Below, piece by piece: positions 1-6,600 of a DNA stretch of 15,428 nt. The notes below the pieces were generated by a model. The model had not been told where the DNA came from. It did not search any database and was given only the letters and a program-made list of their open reading frames with translations. Within the stretch, counting starts at the first letter, position 1. Every line of letters begins with the position of its first letter. Both the position numbers and the translations under genes were made by a program. Source of the stretch: an uncultured Clostridia bacterium (GTDB taxonomy: Bacteria; Bacillota; Clostridia; TANB77; CAG-508); NCBI GenBank assembly GCA_934154445.1, contig CAKPGC010000020.1, positions 1 through 15,428 of the forward strand, read 5' to 3'.

Positions 1-224
1 TTTTCATGCACATAGTTTTCCAATCTGTCCATACGTTCTTCAAGGCGATCCATACGTTCTTCAAGGCGATCCATACGTTCTTCAAGGCGATCCATACGAC
101 TTTCCAGACGAGCAATATCGTCCTTCGTTGCAAAGTTCTTCAAATCGTCTTTCGTTGCAAAATTTGCCTCCTTAAAAATCTCCGAAAACATCTGCTTCCA
201 TTCCATTCTGTCTTCCTGTGTCAT
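1..224 (-). CDS. Small coiled-coil protein, 3' end cut by the window edge
   Basis: Reading leftward from an ATG at 224, an open frame of 74 complete codons runs off the window without a stop. The ATG is preceded by an excellent ribosome site (AAGGAGG, then 9 nt), which strongly supports the gene and its start. The protein begins MTQEDRMEWKQMFSEIFKEA, then has two copies of FATKDD (about residues 23-37), then successive RMDRLEE heptads (about 43-70). Met and Leu fall at heptad positions a and d, so a long parallel coiled coil is predicted. No signal peptide or membrane segment is visible. ATKDDL-plus-coil sequences occur in many small uncharacterised bacterial and phage proteins; I cannot assign a function. 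Hand-counted GC of 1-224 is about 42%, above the AT-rich genes to its right. The opposite-strand open frame over the same bases is a shadow. Confidence 0.8.
   Translation of the reverse strand, partial: MTQEDRMEWKQMFSEIFKEANFATKDDLKNFATKDDIARLESRMDRLEERMDRLEERMDRLEERMDRLENYVHE
28..90 (-). repeat. Three perfect 21-bp tandem repeats inside the coiled-coil gene
   Basis: Units at 28-48, 49-69 and 70-90 are identical base for base, and the first 8 bases of a fourth unit follow at 91-98. Each unit is seven codons and encodes one RMDRLEE heptad, so gain or loss of a unit keeps the frame and lengthens or shortens the coil by two helical turns. Perfect identity, including third codon positions, indicates recent duplication or ongoing slippage. 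Confidence 0.95.
117..164 (-). repeat. Direct repeat pair encoding FATKDD twice
   Basis: Two 21-base copies, 117-137 and 144-164, differ at two positions and have a 27-base period (nine codons). They encode the two successive FATKDD segments just before the heptad array. This is an older, slightly diverged duplication next to the younger perfect one. Confidence 0.75.
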
Positions 225-254
225 ATCACATACCTCCTTTTCATAATTAAACAT

Positions 255-286
255 GTTGTTCCGTATACTCAAACATAACGAACAAC
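255..286. promoter_or_regulatory. Inverted repeat upstream of the coiled-coil gene, possible operator
   Basis: Arms GTTGTTC (255-261) and GAACAAC (280-286) are perfect 7-bp inverted copies separated by 18 bp, with a GTATAC palindrome (263-268) between them. The element lies 31-62 bases before the ATG at 224, where a promoter or operator would be expected. I could not find a convincing -35/-10 pair here, so regulatory function is only an inference from position and symmetry. Confidence 0.25.
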
Positions 287-461
287 CTGTAACAAATAGA
301 AAATTCGATATCTTAATTGCACTCTGTTCCTGTCTGGTTATACTCTGAACATTAAAATAATGGAATTAAAATAAATTGATTAAAGAAAAATAGATGGTGA
401 CTCTGCCTATATCAAAATTGATACGTTCACCTGCAAATAATGATTATGTATAGACAATATC

Positions 462-485
462 ACATTGTCATGAAAATGTCAATGT
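462..485. repeat. Hairpin with GAAA loop, 10-bp stem with one mismatch
   Basis: ACATTGTCAT (462-471) pairs with ATGTCAATGT (476-485) with a single T-T mismatch around a four-base GAAA loop as read on the plus strand. On the minus strand it lies about 105 nt after the stop of the DUF218-like gene but is not followed by a T run. It might be an RNA 3'-end structure or a protein site. It does not look like a standard intrinsic terminator. Confidence 0.35.
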
Positions 486-589
486 AAAATTATCAAGCAA
501 TCAATATATATGATTTTACTTATACTGATAACATAATTTATTTTATACTTCAAATTTCCCATAACATTAATGTTCTTTTGTGAATTAAC

Positions 590-1564
590 CTATTTTTTTT
601 GATTAGGTGCTACAAAAATATTTGACATATCATAAATTGCATCTACTATTGACTTTATTTCTTGTAGATAATGACTTGCCGTTTGAGGTATTCCACTAGT
701 CGGTGGTGTTCCAACTACATCAACCTCTAAATCATATTCTAATGCCAATGGTATAAATTTTAACAATTGATATGGGGCATAAATTGCAGAGGTAACTAAT
801 AAAATTTGAGTTTTTTCTTTAATTGAAAATTTATTTATAAAATATGTAAATGTATCAAGTGAATTCGCACGTCTGCCGGGGTCTGTACTAGGTGCCGCAA
901 TTGAATAAATTTCACACTGTCGATAATTTTCTGTATATTTTCTAACTGTAGATTGCAGATTTATATTTTTATTTATTTCCTTATTTTCCTCATACTTTTT
1001 AATATTAAATGTATGTTCTAATCCGGCATTTATTGCATCATATTCCGTTACCGCCTTAGGTGCATATCTATCCGTTGTCTCTCTTTCTATATCATTAATC
1101 AGACGATTCCCCGATAATGCAACTATTAATTTAGAATCCCATTGATAGAAATCCAACAATTCCTTCGCCATTTTAGGTCGAAGCAAATTTGTCATCCTTG
1201 CGCCACCTAAAGGAAGAATATAATCCGGATTAATTTTTGTTGTAGAAACATCTATCATACCAAGTCCTTTTGCACAATCCCAAATTATTTTTTCATTTTC
1301 TGTAACTTTAGAATCATCATAAATATTCCATCGTTCCCCGCCATCTGATTGTTTCTTTCTAAAATCCCATCTTTTTACAAATCTATTTAATTCTTTGATA
1401 TATTGAAGAAGATCTCCTTTATATATTATATCCTCACCATTGAATAAACTGAGTAGTTCCGTCATTTCCTTTGAACTTAACCACTGAATCAAATTATCTT
1501 TTAGCTCATCAATTCGACATTGTGTGTTTAGTCCACTTCCGGGACATTTTATCCTATTTGTCAT
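590..1564 (-). CDS. DUF218/YdcF-like protein
   Basis: A 324-residue soluble protein. The C-terminal two thirds follow the layout of the DUF218 (YdcF/SanA) fold: ILPLGGAR (116-123), a strand and glycine turn LIVALSGNR (146-154), TEYDA (173-177, matching the family's S/T-E-A step), PSTDPGRRANSLDTF (225-239, matching the conserved segment before the N-rich helix) and ILLVTSAIYAPYQ (254-266, matching the family's LLVTS..H..R). The first 115 residues are an extra helical region. There is no signal peptide or membrane segment, unlike SanA-type members. E. coli YdcF is reported to bind S-adenosylmethionine, but no reaction is established for the family. Start: the ATG at 1564 has GAGGAG 4 nt upstream. 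A longer in-frame ATG at 1576 has its purine run directly abutting it and is less likely. It overlaps the upstream TPR-like gene by 11 nt, so the two are probably translationally coupled and work together. Assignment is by motif pattern only. Confidence 0.6.
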   Translation of the reverse strand: MTNRIKCPGSGLNTQCRIDELKDNLIQWLSSKEMTELLSLFNGEDIIYKGDLLQYIKELNRFVKRWDFRKKQSDGGERWNIYDDSKVTENEKIIWDCAKGLGMIDVSTTKINPDYILPLGGARMTNLLRPKMAKELLDFYQWDSKLIVALSGNRLINDIERETTDRYAPKAVTEYDAINAGLEHTFNIKKYEENKEINKNINLQSTVRKYTENYRQCEIYSIAAPSTDPGRRANSLDTFTYFINKFSIKEKTQILLVTSAIYAPYQLLKFIPLALEYDLEVDVVGTPPTSGIPQTASHYLQEIKSIVDAIYDMSNIFVAPNQKK

Positions 1565-3434
1565 CGCGCTCCTCATCTCCTATATCTTTTATATATGGGG
1601 TCATCATACTTTTGCACAACCTATCAGCCTCATGAATGGTTATCGAATCACCATACATTTCAATAATCATTTCTCTAATATTTTTATCATAAAGACATCT
1701 TGTTTTTTCCCAATCTTTACTACGTTGTTGAATCCTCTTCTTTAAATATAAATCCATTAACGGTCTACTATCTCCTCCATTTAACAACTCTTTGTTAATA
1801 CGAACAGCATCCTCCAACATGCCTAGTGCTTCATAATAATTTCTTAGTGTGTATTTTCCACCTTGACATGATTTATTTAAAATAAATACAATGTCCAATG
1901 CTTGCTTTGCCAAGTCAAATTCTACCTTTTTCTTGTTTTCATCTCTTTCTAATAAGCCCTTATATATGCATGCCTTTGCAAAATTATAACGAGAATCTTC
2001 AAATGTAGGAGATATCTCTGTTGCCGCTTTTAAATTAATCTTTGCTATTTCTAGTCGTTGTAATATATCTTCCTTTGCTTTCATAACCCTCTCGCTATCA
2101 AACAGCTCCGAAACTAACATTCCTTTATCATTTAAATATGTATTACATATTATATCGGCTCTTCCATTAATTTTATATGTTTCATCAATACCTTTTAAAA
2201 TTAATGCACCAATATTATTGAAAGCTTTATAGTCTGTTTTGTCTAAGTCAGCCGCAAGAAAATAACTTCTTTCTGTGATTAGTTTTAAACCTTCCTTGAT
2301 ATTTCCTTGATAATTTTGTTTCATAGTTTCATTTAACAAACCCGTATTTTTCACTAAATTCTCTAAATCAGATCTAAAAGTATGTTTATATTTTCTATAA
2401 TTTTCATACATTGTTTGGTAAGGCAAAGCCAAATTGCGATAATATCTTCCTCGCGTATTACACAATTTAATACATTCCTCACCATAAATAATTGCACGTT
2501 TGTTATACATATATTTATTATATACCTCTTTTTCATCTATTGATTCATTTGCAATCAATCGATAGGTATATCCTATTGTATTTTTCATATATGCTTTTTC
2601 CTCATTCGTAACATCCTCGCACTCGTTTAATAAAATATCCGCTAACCGATAATAAATTATTGTCTCCTTTAAATTATCAATACTGGCTTTTTTATTTATC
2701 CTTTTCTTTCCTGCATTTTTATAAAATAGAATATCGCCAATCCTTACAGATAAATATATATACTCTTCTATATTTGTAATTGTTGTGATATCAAATTTGT
2801 TTTTATTAATATCTCCATCCTCATCAAAGTTTATTTTTTCTTTAATTTTGAAAAATTCTTTTTCAGTCTCTGAAATATATTTTGAAAAATCATTATACAA
2901 ATCTTCTGCTACTGCTCCACCTCGTGACCATACATTCGATTCATATATATCTTCACATTCATATAATCTTCTTTCAAAATCAGCAAGTTTCTGGTCATCC
3001 AATCCCCATGCATTTTTCTCCTCTTTCATCTTTAAAGCACATCTTACAAAAAATGAATTAATAGGATATTTTGATGCATTTTGTGAAACCGTTTCTATAA
3101 ACTTTTGTCTATATATGTATGATTTTAATTTATTCGTTTCTTCTTTAAATTTTTCTAATTTATCATTAGAATCCCTTACTAATTCTTCCACCTCATTTTT
3201 GGTCATAAAATTATAGATATTCAAACCGACCCAAATACTAACTGCCGTTGTTATAATCGATGCCTCACCATAATCAAGTAAATCCGGAGCATATTTCAAA
3301 TCCGTTGCACCATTTCGAATCATTATCATATAAAATATAACAATCGCTCCAAATATAATATTGGGAATTATCCCTAATACTAAGACTATTCTGTTCTTTT
3401 TATCTTCACTCTCTTGAACATTTTTTTTATTCAT
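1554..3434 (-). CDS. Membrane-anchored TPR-like helical repeat protein
   Basis: A 626-residue protein I do not recognise as a named family. Two hydrophobic segments (about 16-39 and 58-77) form an N-terminal hairpin. The preceding KKNR and the positive-inside rule put both ends, and the long C-terminal part, in the cytoplasm. A coiled-coil stretch follows (about 79-110), then a large all-helical region. Residues about 255-550 contain repeated pairs of helices with A/Y/L/G spacing like tetratricopeptide repeats, for example around 260-295, 380-415, 463-497 and 507-550. No catalytic motif is visible. Such proteins usually serve as assembly platforms or sensors. Start at 3434 is supported by AGAGGAG about 7 nt upstream, and it shares ATGA with the end of a small ORF. 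The 3' end overlaps the DUF218-like gene by 11 nt. Base composition is very AT-rich (a sampled 60-base line is about 23% GC). Confidence 0.75.
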   Translation of the reverse strand: MNKKNVQESEDKKNRIVLVLGIIPNIIFGAIVIFYMIMIRNGATDLKYAPDLLDYGEASIITTAVSIWVGLNIYNFMTKNEVEELVRDSNDKLEKFKEETNKLKSYIYRQKFIETVSQNASKYPINSFFVRCALKMKEEKNAWGLDDQKLADFERRLYECEDIYESNVWSRGGAVAEDLYNDFSKYISETEKEFFKIKEKINFDEDGDINKNKFDITTITNIEEYIYLSVRIGDILFYKNAGKKRINKKASIDNLKETIIYYRLADILLNECEDVTNEEKAYMKNTIGYTYRLIANESIDEKEVYNKYMYNKRAIIYGEECIKLCNTRGRYYRNLALPYQTMYENYRKYKHTFRSDLENLVKNTGLLNETMKQNYQGNIKEGLKLITERSYFLAADLDKTDYKAFNNIGALILKGIDETYKINGRADIICNTYLNDKGMLVSELFDSERVMKAKEDILQRLEIAKINLKAATEISPTFEDSRYNFAKACIYKGLLERDENKKKVEFDLAKQALDIVFILNKSCQGGKYTLRNYYEALGMLEDAVRINKELLNGGDSRPLMDLYLKKRIQQRSKDWEKTRCLYDKNIREMIIEMYGDSITIHEADRLCKSMMTPYIKDIGDEERDDK

Positions 3435-3523
3435 AATTTTTCTCCTCTTTCATCAAATATTTTTATCATTTTATAAATATTCTTATTCGCACCCTCCTTC
3501 TTATAAATTGTAAAATGCTTCAT
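3431..3523 (-). CDS. Possible 30-residue small ORF leading the TPR/DUF218 cassette
   Basis: ATG at 3523, 30 codons, TGA at 3433-3431. The stop overlaps the next gene's start as ATGA, the classic arrangement for translational coupling, and the next gene's ribosome site lies inside this ORF. A purine-rich stretch with GTGAGGTG sits 3 nt before the ATG; spacing is short but usable. The peptide begins MKHFTIYKKEG and ends FDERGEKL. It is rich in Lys and has no membrane segment. It may be a leader whose translation opens the TPR gene's start, or a genuine small protein. With only 30 codons, chance cannot be excluded; the 4-nt overlap is the main support. Confidence 0.4.
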   Translation of the reverse strand: MKHFTIYKKEGANKNIYKMIKIFDERGEKL

Positions 3524-3824
3524 CGCACCTCACCCACCTTTAAAATTTTCATGTTTTATTATTACTTGTCTTTTGCAAAAGAATCTTTATACTTACTTTA
3601 CTTAATTCTTTTTTCATATTCAATAGGCTCGTCAATTTTGGTATTGTTTACCGTCAATATTTGCACTTTTTTGACTAATTATGTCATTTAATTTCCATAA
3701 AAAAAGAATCCTGTATTTCTACAGAATTCTTTTTTCATAATATTTTATTCAATAATATAAAACTAATTTATAATTATTAATCGGATAACATACACCCTTC
3801 TCAGCCCATTCTACTGCAATAACT
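3524..3824. other. Intergenic region between the polysaccharide operon and the TPR/DUF218 cassette
   Basis: About 300 bases without a credible gene. It contains the operon terminator (3700-3735), two copies of CGTCAAT 22 bases apart (3630-3636 and 3652-3658; ATTGACG on the minus strand), and a 12-bp perfect palindrome CTTTTGCAAAAG (3570-3581). Since the terminator stops transcription from the right, the cassette to the left should have its own promoter between about 3540 and 3700. ATTGACG resembles a -35 box, but I found no matching -10 at 16-18 bases. Confidence 0.55.
3700..3735 (-). terminator. Intrinsic terminator of the polysaccharide operon, bidirectional in form
   Basis: Fifteen-base arms (3700-3714 and 3721-3735) pair with one C-A mismatch around a six-base loop. 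The GAAT-C-CTGT core is flanked by an A run on one side and a T run on the other, so each strand yields a stem followed by U residues. It lies about 90 nt after the stop codon of the last operon gene (3825) and separates it from the TPR/DUF218 cassette. Confidence 0.85.
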
Positions 3825-5288
3825 TTACAACACAACAACCCCTAAAATCCGGATTCCATGTTCGCGACATAATTCCATTAATTTGTCCATCCGTTGAAAT
3901 CTTGTATTTCCCATCTTTTCCACAAGAACAATTCCGCCAGCCTGTGCACCGGCCTCCAATGCCTGAACATTGCCCAAAAAGTCATTTAAAAATGTCAGTT
4001 TGGTACCTGAATCAACCCGTTCCATCAAAGAATGTACAAAGGTTTCGTCTTCTTCATCCAGCCAGAAACTGGAAGTAACGATTACCTGTTCCAGTCCTTC
4101 CCGGTTGATTGTTAATTTTATATTTTCAACCGTCCGATCTTCCATATTTTCCAAACTGATATGCTCTGTATTTTTTAAACCAATAATCCGTTTGTCAATT
4201 TTGTTTTTTGAATTGGTCAAGGCATGTAATATTGAGAAATCCCCCTGAACAAAAACATTGTAGGTATTCATCAAATCCGAGGTCTGCTTTAACAGTCCGT
4301 TTGTAAGGTATCTTAATGTAATCAAACCGCATACGAGAATGAATCCGATTAGGAAACCAACAACCACTGCCTTAACCAGATTGTCTGTCAAAGAAATTGT
4401 CCGGACTGTTTCGTCCTTTTGGGTTTCATCCACCAATCCCTTCTTCTCATTTAACAACTGTGTATATGCACTCTTTTGTACATCTGAAAACTTCGTCATA
4501 TAATTACCAAGATTTGTATTGTAAGTAGTTAATTTCGTCTGTTCCTGCGCTAACAATGATTCTAAATCCTGATCATATAATGTAGTTGCCTCTTCGGATA
4601 CCAAATGCAACTCATGTTGGCCTATATTTCTGTCCATCTGAGCCTTATATGCATCCAAATCCTTCTGCAAAGCCTTTGAAAGTTCCTCTGCCATCTCTTT
4701 GGAAGAACCTTTTACATAAATAATAAGTGTATCCGACGGTTGTACATCCTGTTCCGTCGAAATATTTATATTATTTAAGGACTGCATATTCACGTCTTTT
4801 ACCTTAGATGTACACTCAAATAAATTTGTCAAATCCTCTTCTGATTCATATCCATCCAAAGAAGATAAACCATTGATATGCAGACTATAGGCATTCAATA
4901 ATTGCAGTAACTGATTATTGCATTGGGTTCCACCTTCTATCGGAGAAACCGTATAACACAATGTCACAACATTTTCATGGTATGGATTCAGATTCATATA
5001 TAAAGAATCACTCATATATTGTTTAAGGTCATCAATATTCATAGAAATATCGACTGCATCTTTAACTGCATTTGTCTCTGCTACTGTCATATTCTGTAAT
5101 ATCATTTCTGAGTTGACATCTGTTTTTTGTTCTAATGCTTTCACCTGATTATGATTCTTATAAACCTGTAGCCCCCCTGTTAAAACGCAACAAAGCAATG
5201 CAATCCCTAATACCAGCCGCCATTTTAACAAAATACGATATAACAAATCCAATATATCAATTTCTTCCTGTCTATTTGTGTCCTGCAT
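3825..5288 (-). CDS. Wzz-like polysaccharide chain-length protein with a degenerate kinase-like C-terminal domain
   Basis: A 487-residue polysaccharide co-polymerase. It has the Wzz layout: a short cytoplasmic N-terminus with DILDLLYRIL, transmembrane helix 1 (about 24-43), an external region of about 260 residues with helical segments (about 195-290), and transmembrane helix 2 (about 304-327). The family sets polymer length with Wzy. Unusually, about 160 cytoplasmic residues follow helix 2. They resemble the Rossmann core of bacterial tyrosine kinases (CpsD/CapB): VIVTSS (402-407) sits where the strand before the Walker A loop belongs, GGIVLVEKMGNT (451-462) matches the DxxILVV strand, and GIRILGVVVL (478-487) matches the family's ILGVVLN end. 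The P-loop GKS/T and the Walker aspartates are missing (FWLDEEDET replaces the loop), and there is no Tyr-rich tail, so it is probably catalytically dead. It has a strong ribosome site (GGGAGG, 6 nt spacing) and is the last gene of the operon. Confidence 0.8.
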   Translation of the reverse strand: MQDTNRQEEIDILDLLYRILLKWRLVLGIALLCCVLTGGLQVYKNHNQVKALEQKTDVNSEMILQNMTVAETNAVKDAVDISMNIDDLKQYMSDSLYMNLNPYHENVVTLCYTVSPIEGGTQCNNQLLQLLNAYSLHINGLSSLDGYESEEDLTNLFECTSKVKDVNMQSLNNINISTEQDVQPSDTLIIYVKGSSKEMAEELSKALQKDLDAYKAQMDRNIGQHELHLVSEEATTLYDQDLESLLAQEQTKLTTYNTNLGNYMTKFSDVQKSAYTQLLNEKKGLVDETQKDETVRTISLTDNLVKAVVVGFLIGFILVCGLITLRYLTNGLLKQTSDLMNTYNVFVQGDFSILHALTNSKNKIDKRIIGLKNTEHISLENMEDRTVENIKLTINREGLEQVIVTSSFWLDEEDETFVHSLMERVDSGTKLTFLNDFLGNVQALEAGAQAGGIVLVEKMGNTRFQRMDKLMELCREHGIRILGVVVL

Positions 5289-5318
5289 AAGTTTCCTCCC
5301 AAATTACATAATGAGTAT

Positions 5319-5346
5319 ATTCTATCATAAAAAATTTCTTATTCAA
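5319..5346 (-). promoter_or_regulatory. Candidate internal promoter before the chain-length gene
   Basis: On the minus strand TTGAAT (5346-5341) is followed after 16 bases by TAGAAT (5324-5319), 4/6 and 5/6 matches to the sigma-A consensus. The -10 box ends about 30 bases before the ATG at 5288, and the 63-base gap holding it is the widest in the operon. It could supply extra or independent transcript for the chain-length protein. In AT-rich DNA such matches arise by chance. Confidence 0.3.
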
Positions 5347-5351
5347 GTATC

Positions 5352-6584
5352 CTAATCTCTACCAAATAAGTCCCTTGTATATACCTTATCTTTTACATCA
5401 TCCAGACAACTGTCGTATCGATTTGCTATAATAGCCTGACTCTGCATTTTAAATTCATCCAAATTATTCACAACCTTGCTTCCAAAGAAAGTTGTTCCGT
5501 CTTCCAATGTTGGTTCATAAATAATAACCGATGCCCCTTTTGCCTTGATTCGTTTCATAACACCCTGAATTGAAGATTGACGAAAATTATCGGAATTTGA
5601 CTTCATTGTCAAACGATATACTCCTACTATAACTTCTTTCTCTTTGTTTGCATCATAAACATCATTTGCTCCATATGCTCCAGTTAAGTCTAACACTCTA
5701 TCAGCAATATAATCTTTACGGGTGCGGTTTGATTCTACAATAGCAGACATCATATTCTGCGGAACATCTTCATAGTTTGCCAAAAGTTGTTTTGTATCTT
5801 TCGGTAAGCAATATCCACCATATCCAAATGACGGATTGTTATAATGAGAACCAATTCTTGGATCCAGGCACACACCATTAATAATCTGCTGTGTATTTAA
5901 TCCTTTCATCTCGGCATATGTATCCAATTCATTAAAATAAGATACGCGAAGTGCCAGATATGTATTGGCAAATAATTTCACTGCCTCAGCCTCAGTAAAT
6001 CCCATAATTAATGTATCAATATTTTCTTTAATAGCACCCTCCTGCAAAAGCTTTGCAAATGTATTTGCTGCCTCTACAAGTTTTTCGTTTTCCATATCCG
6101 TTCCCACTATAATTCTTGATGGATACAGATTGTCATACAACGCCTTAGACTCCCGTAAGAATTCCGGACTAAAAATAATGTTATCACAATGGAATTTTTC
6201 CCTGACAGCAACTGTATATCCTACCGGTATCGTCGATTTAATAACCATAATTGCATTTGGATTATATTCAAGTACTAATTGAATTACCGACTCAACAGCT
6301 GATGTATCAAAAAAATTCTTCTTACTGTCATAATTTGTCGGTGCTGCAATAACTACAAATTCCGCATCCTTGTACGCCGCTTCCGCATCCAATGTTGCTG
6401 TTAAATTCAAATTTTTTTCTGCCAAATATTTTTCAATATATTCGTCCTGAATGGGAGATTTTCTCTGATTAATCATTTCAACCTTTTCAGGAATTATATC
6501 AACAGCCATTACCTCATGATGTTGTGATAATAATGTTGCAATTGATAAACCTACATAACCTGTTCCAGCTATAGCAATTTTCAT
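5352..6584 (-). CDS. ugd: UDP-glucose 6-dehydrogenase
   Basis: A cytosolic enzyme that oxidises UDP-glucose to UDP-glucuronate with two NAD+. Numbered from the ATG at 6584 (410 residues), it shows the NAD-binding GTGYVG (7-12), the conserved APTNYD segment (about 81-86), STIPVG, SPEFLRE, and the catalytic-cysteine motif GYGGYCLPKD with Cys259. The C-terminal part (VGVYRLTMKSNSDNFR, then IANRYD and YTRDLF) matches the Ugd form rather than the UDP-ManNAc dehydrogenase WecC. Length is in the usual 390-410 range. Start: the longer open frame begins at a TTG (6632) inside the previous gene; the ATG at 6584 has GGAGAG upstream and begins exactly at the Rossmann strand MKIAIAG. It supplies UDP-GlcA to the next enzyme upstream in the operon (the 4-epimerase) and possibly directly to a glycosyltransferase. 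Confidence 0.95.
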   Translation of the reverse strand: MKIAIAGTGYVGLSIATLLSQHHEVMAVDIIPEKVEMINQRKSPIQDEYIEKYLAEKNLNLTATLDAEAAYKDAEFVVIAAPTNYDSKKNFFDTSAVESVIQLVLEYNPNAIMVIKSTIPVGYTVAVREKFHCDNIIFSPEFLRESKALYDNLYPSRIIVGTDMENEKLVEAANTFAKLLQEGAIKENIDTLIMGFTEAEAVKLFANTYLALRVSYFNELDTYAEMKGLNTQQIINGVCLDPRIGSHYNNPSFGYGGYCLPKDTKQLLANYEDVPQNMMSAIVESNRTRKDYIADRVLDLTGAYGANDVYDANKEKEVIVGVYRLTMKSNSDNFRQSSIQGVMKRIKAKGASVIIYEPTLEDGTTFFGSKVVNNLDEFKMQSQAIIANRYDSCLDDVKDKVYTRDLFGRD

Positions 6585-6600
6585 TTTATTTACACTCTCC

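Larger units (their letters stand above)
225..589. other. AT-rich intergenic region without a gene
   Basis: About 365 bases separate the DUF218-like gene from the coiled-coil gene; both are on the minus strand. No convincing open frame is present on either strand. It holds the inverted repeat at 255-286, the hairpin at 462-485, a 12-bp perfect palindrome (AACATTAATGTT, 563-574) just past the upstream stop codon, and a weak minus-strand promoter-like pair (TTGATA at 410-415, TATTTT at 387-392, 17-bp spacer). No terminator with a run of U was found after the DUF218-like gene. Confidence 0.6.

Noticed and set aside
28..98. CRISPR-like repeats
   Set aside because: The 21-bp units are directly contiguous with no spacers and lie within a coding frame.
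6..278. Plus-strand open frame with repeated FFKAIHT units
   Set aside because: The repeats are the antisense reading of the heptad repeats of the minus-strand coiled-coil gene, which has a far better ribosome site and a sensible protein.
563..574. Terminator at the palindrome AACATTAATGTT after the DUF218-like gene
   Set aside because: It has no loop, is A/T-rich and weak, and is not followed by a T run on the minus strand.
2785..3216. Plus-strand 143-codon open frame
   Set aside because: It lies entirely within the TPR-like gene on the other strand, is rich in Ser/Phe as expected of antisense AT-rich DNA, and has no recognisable domain.
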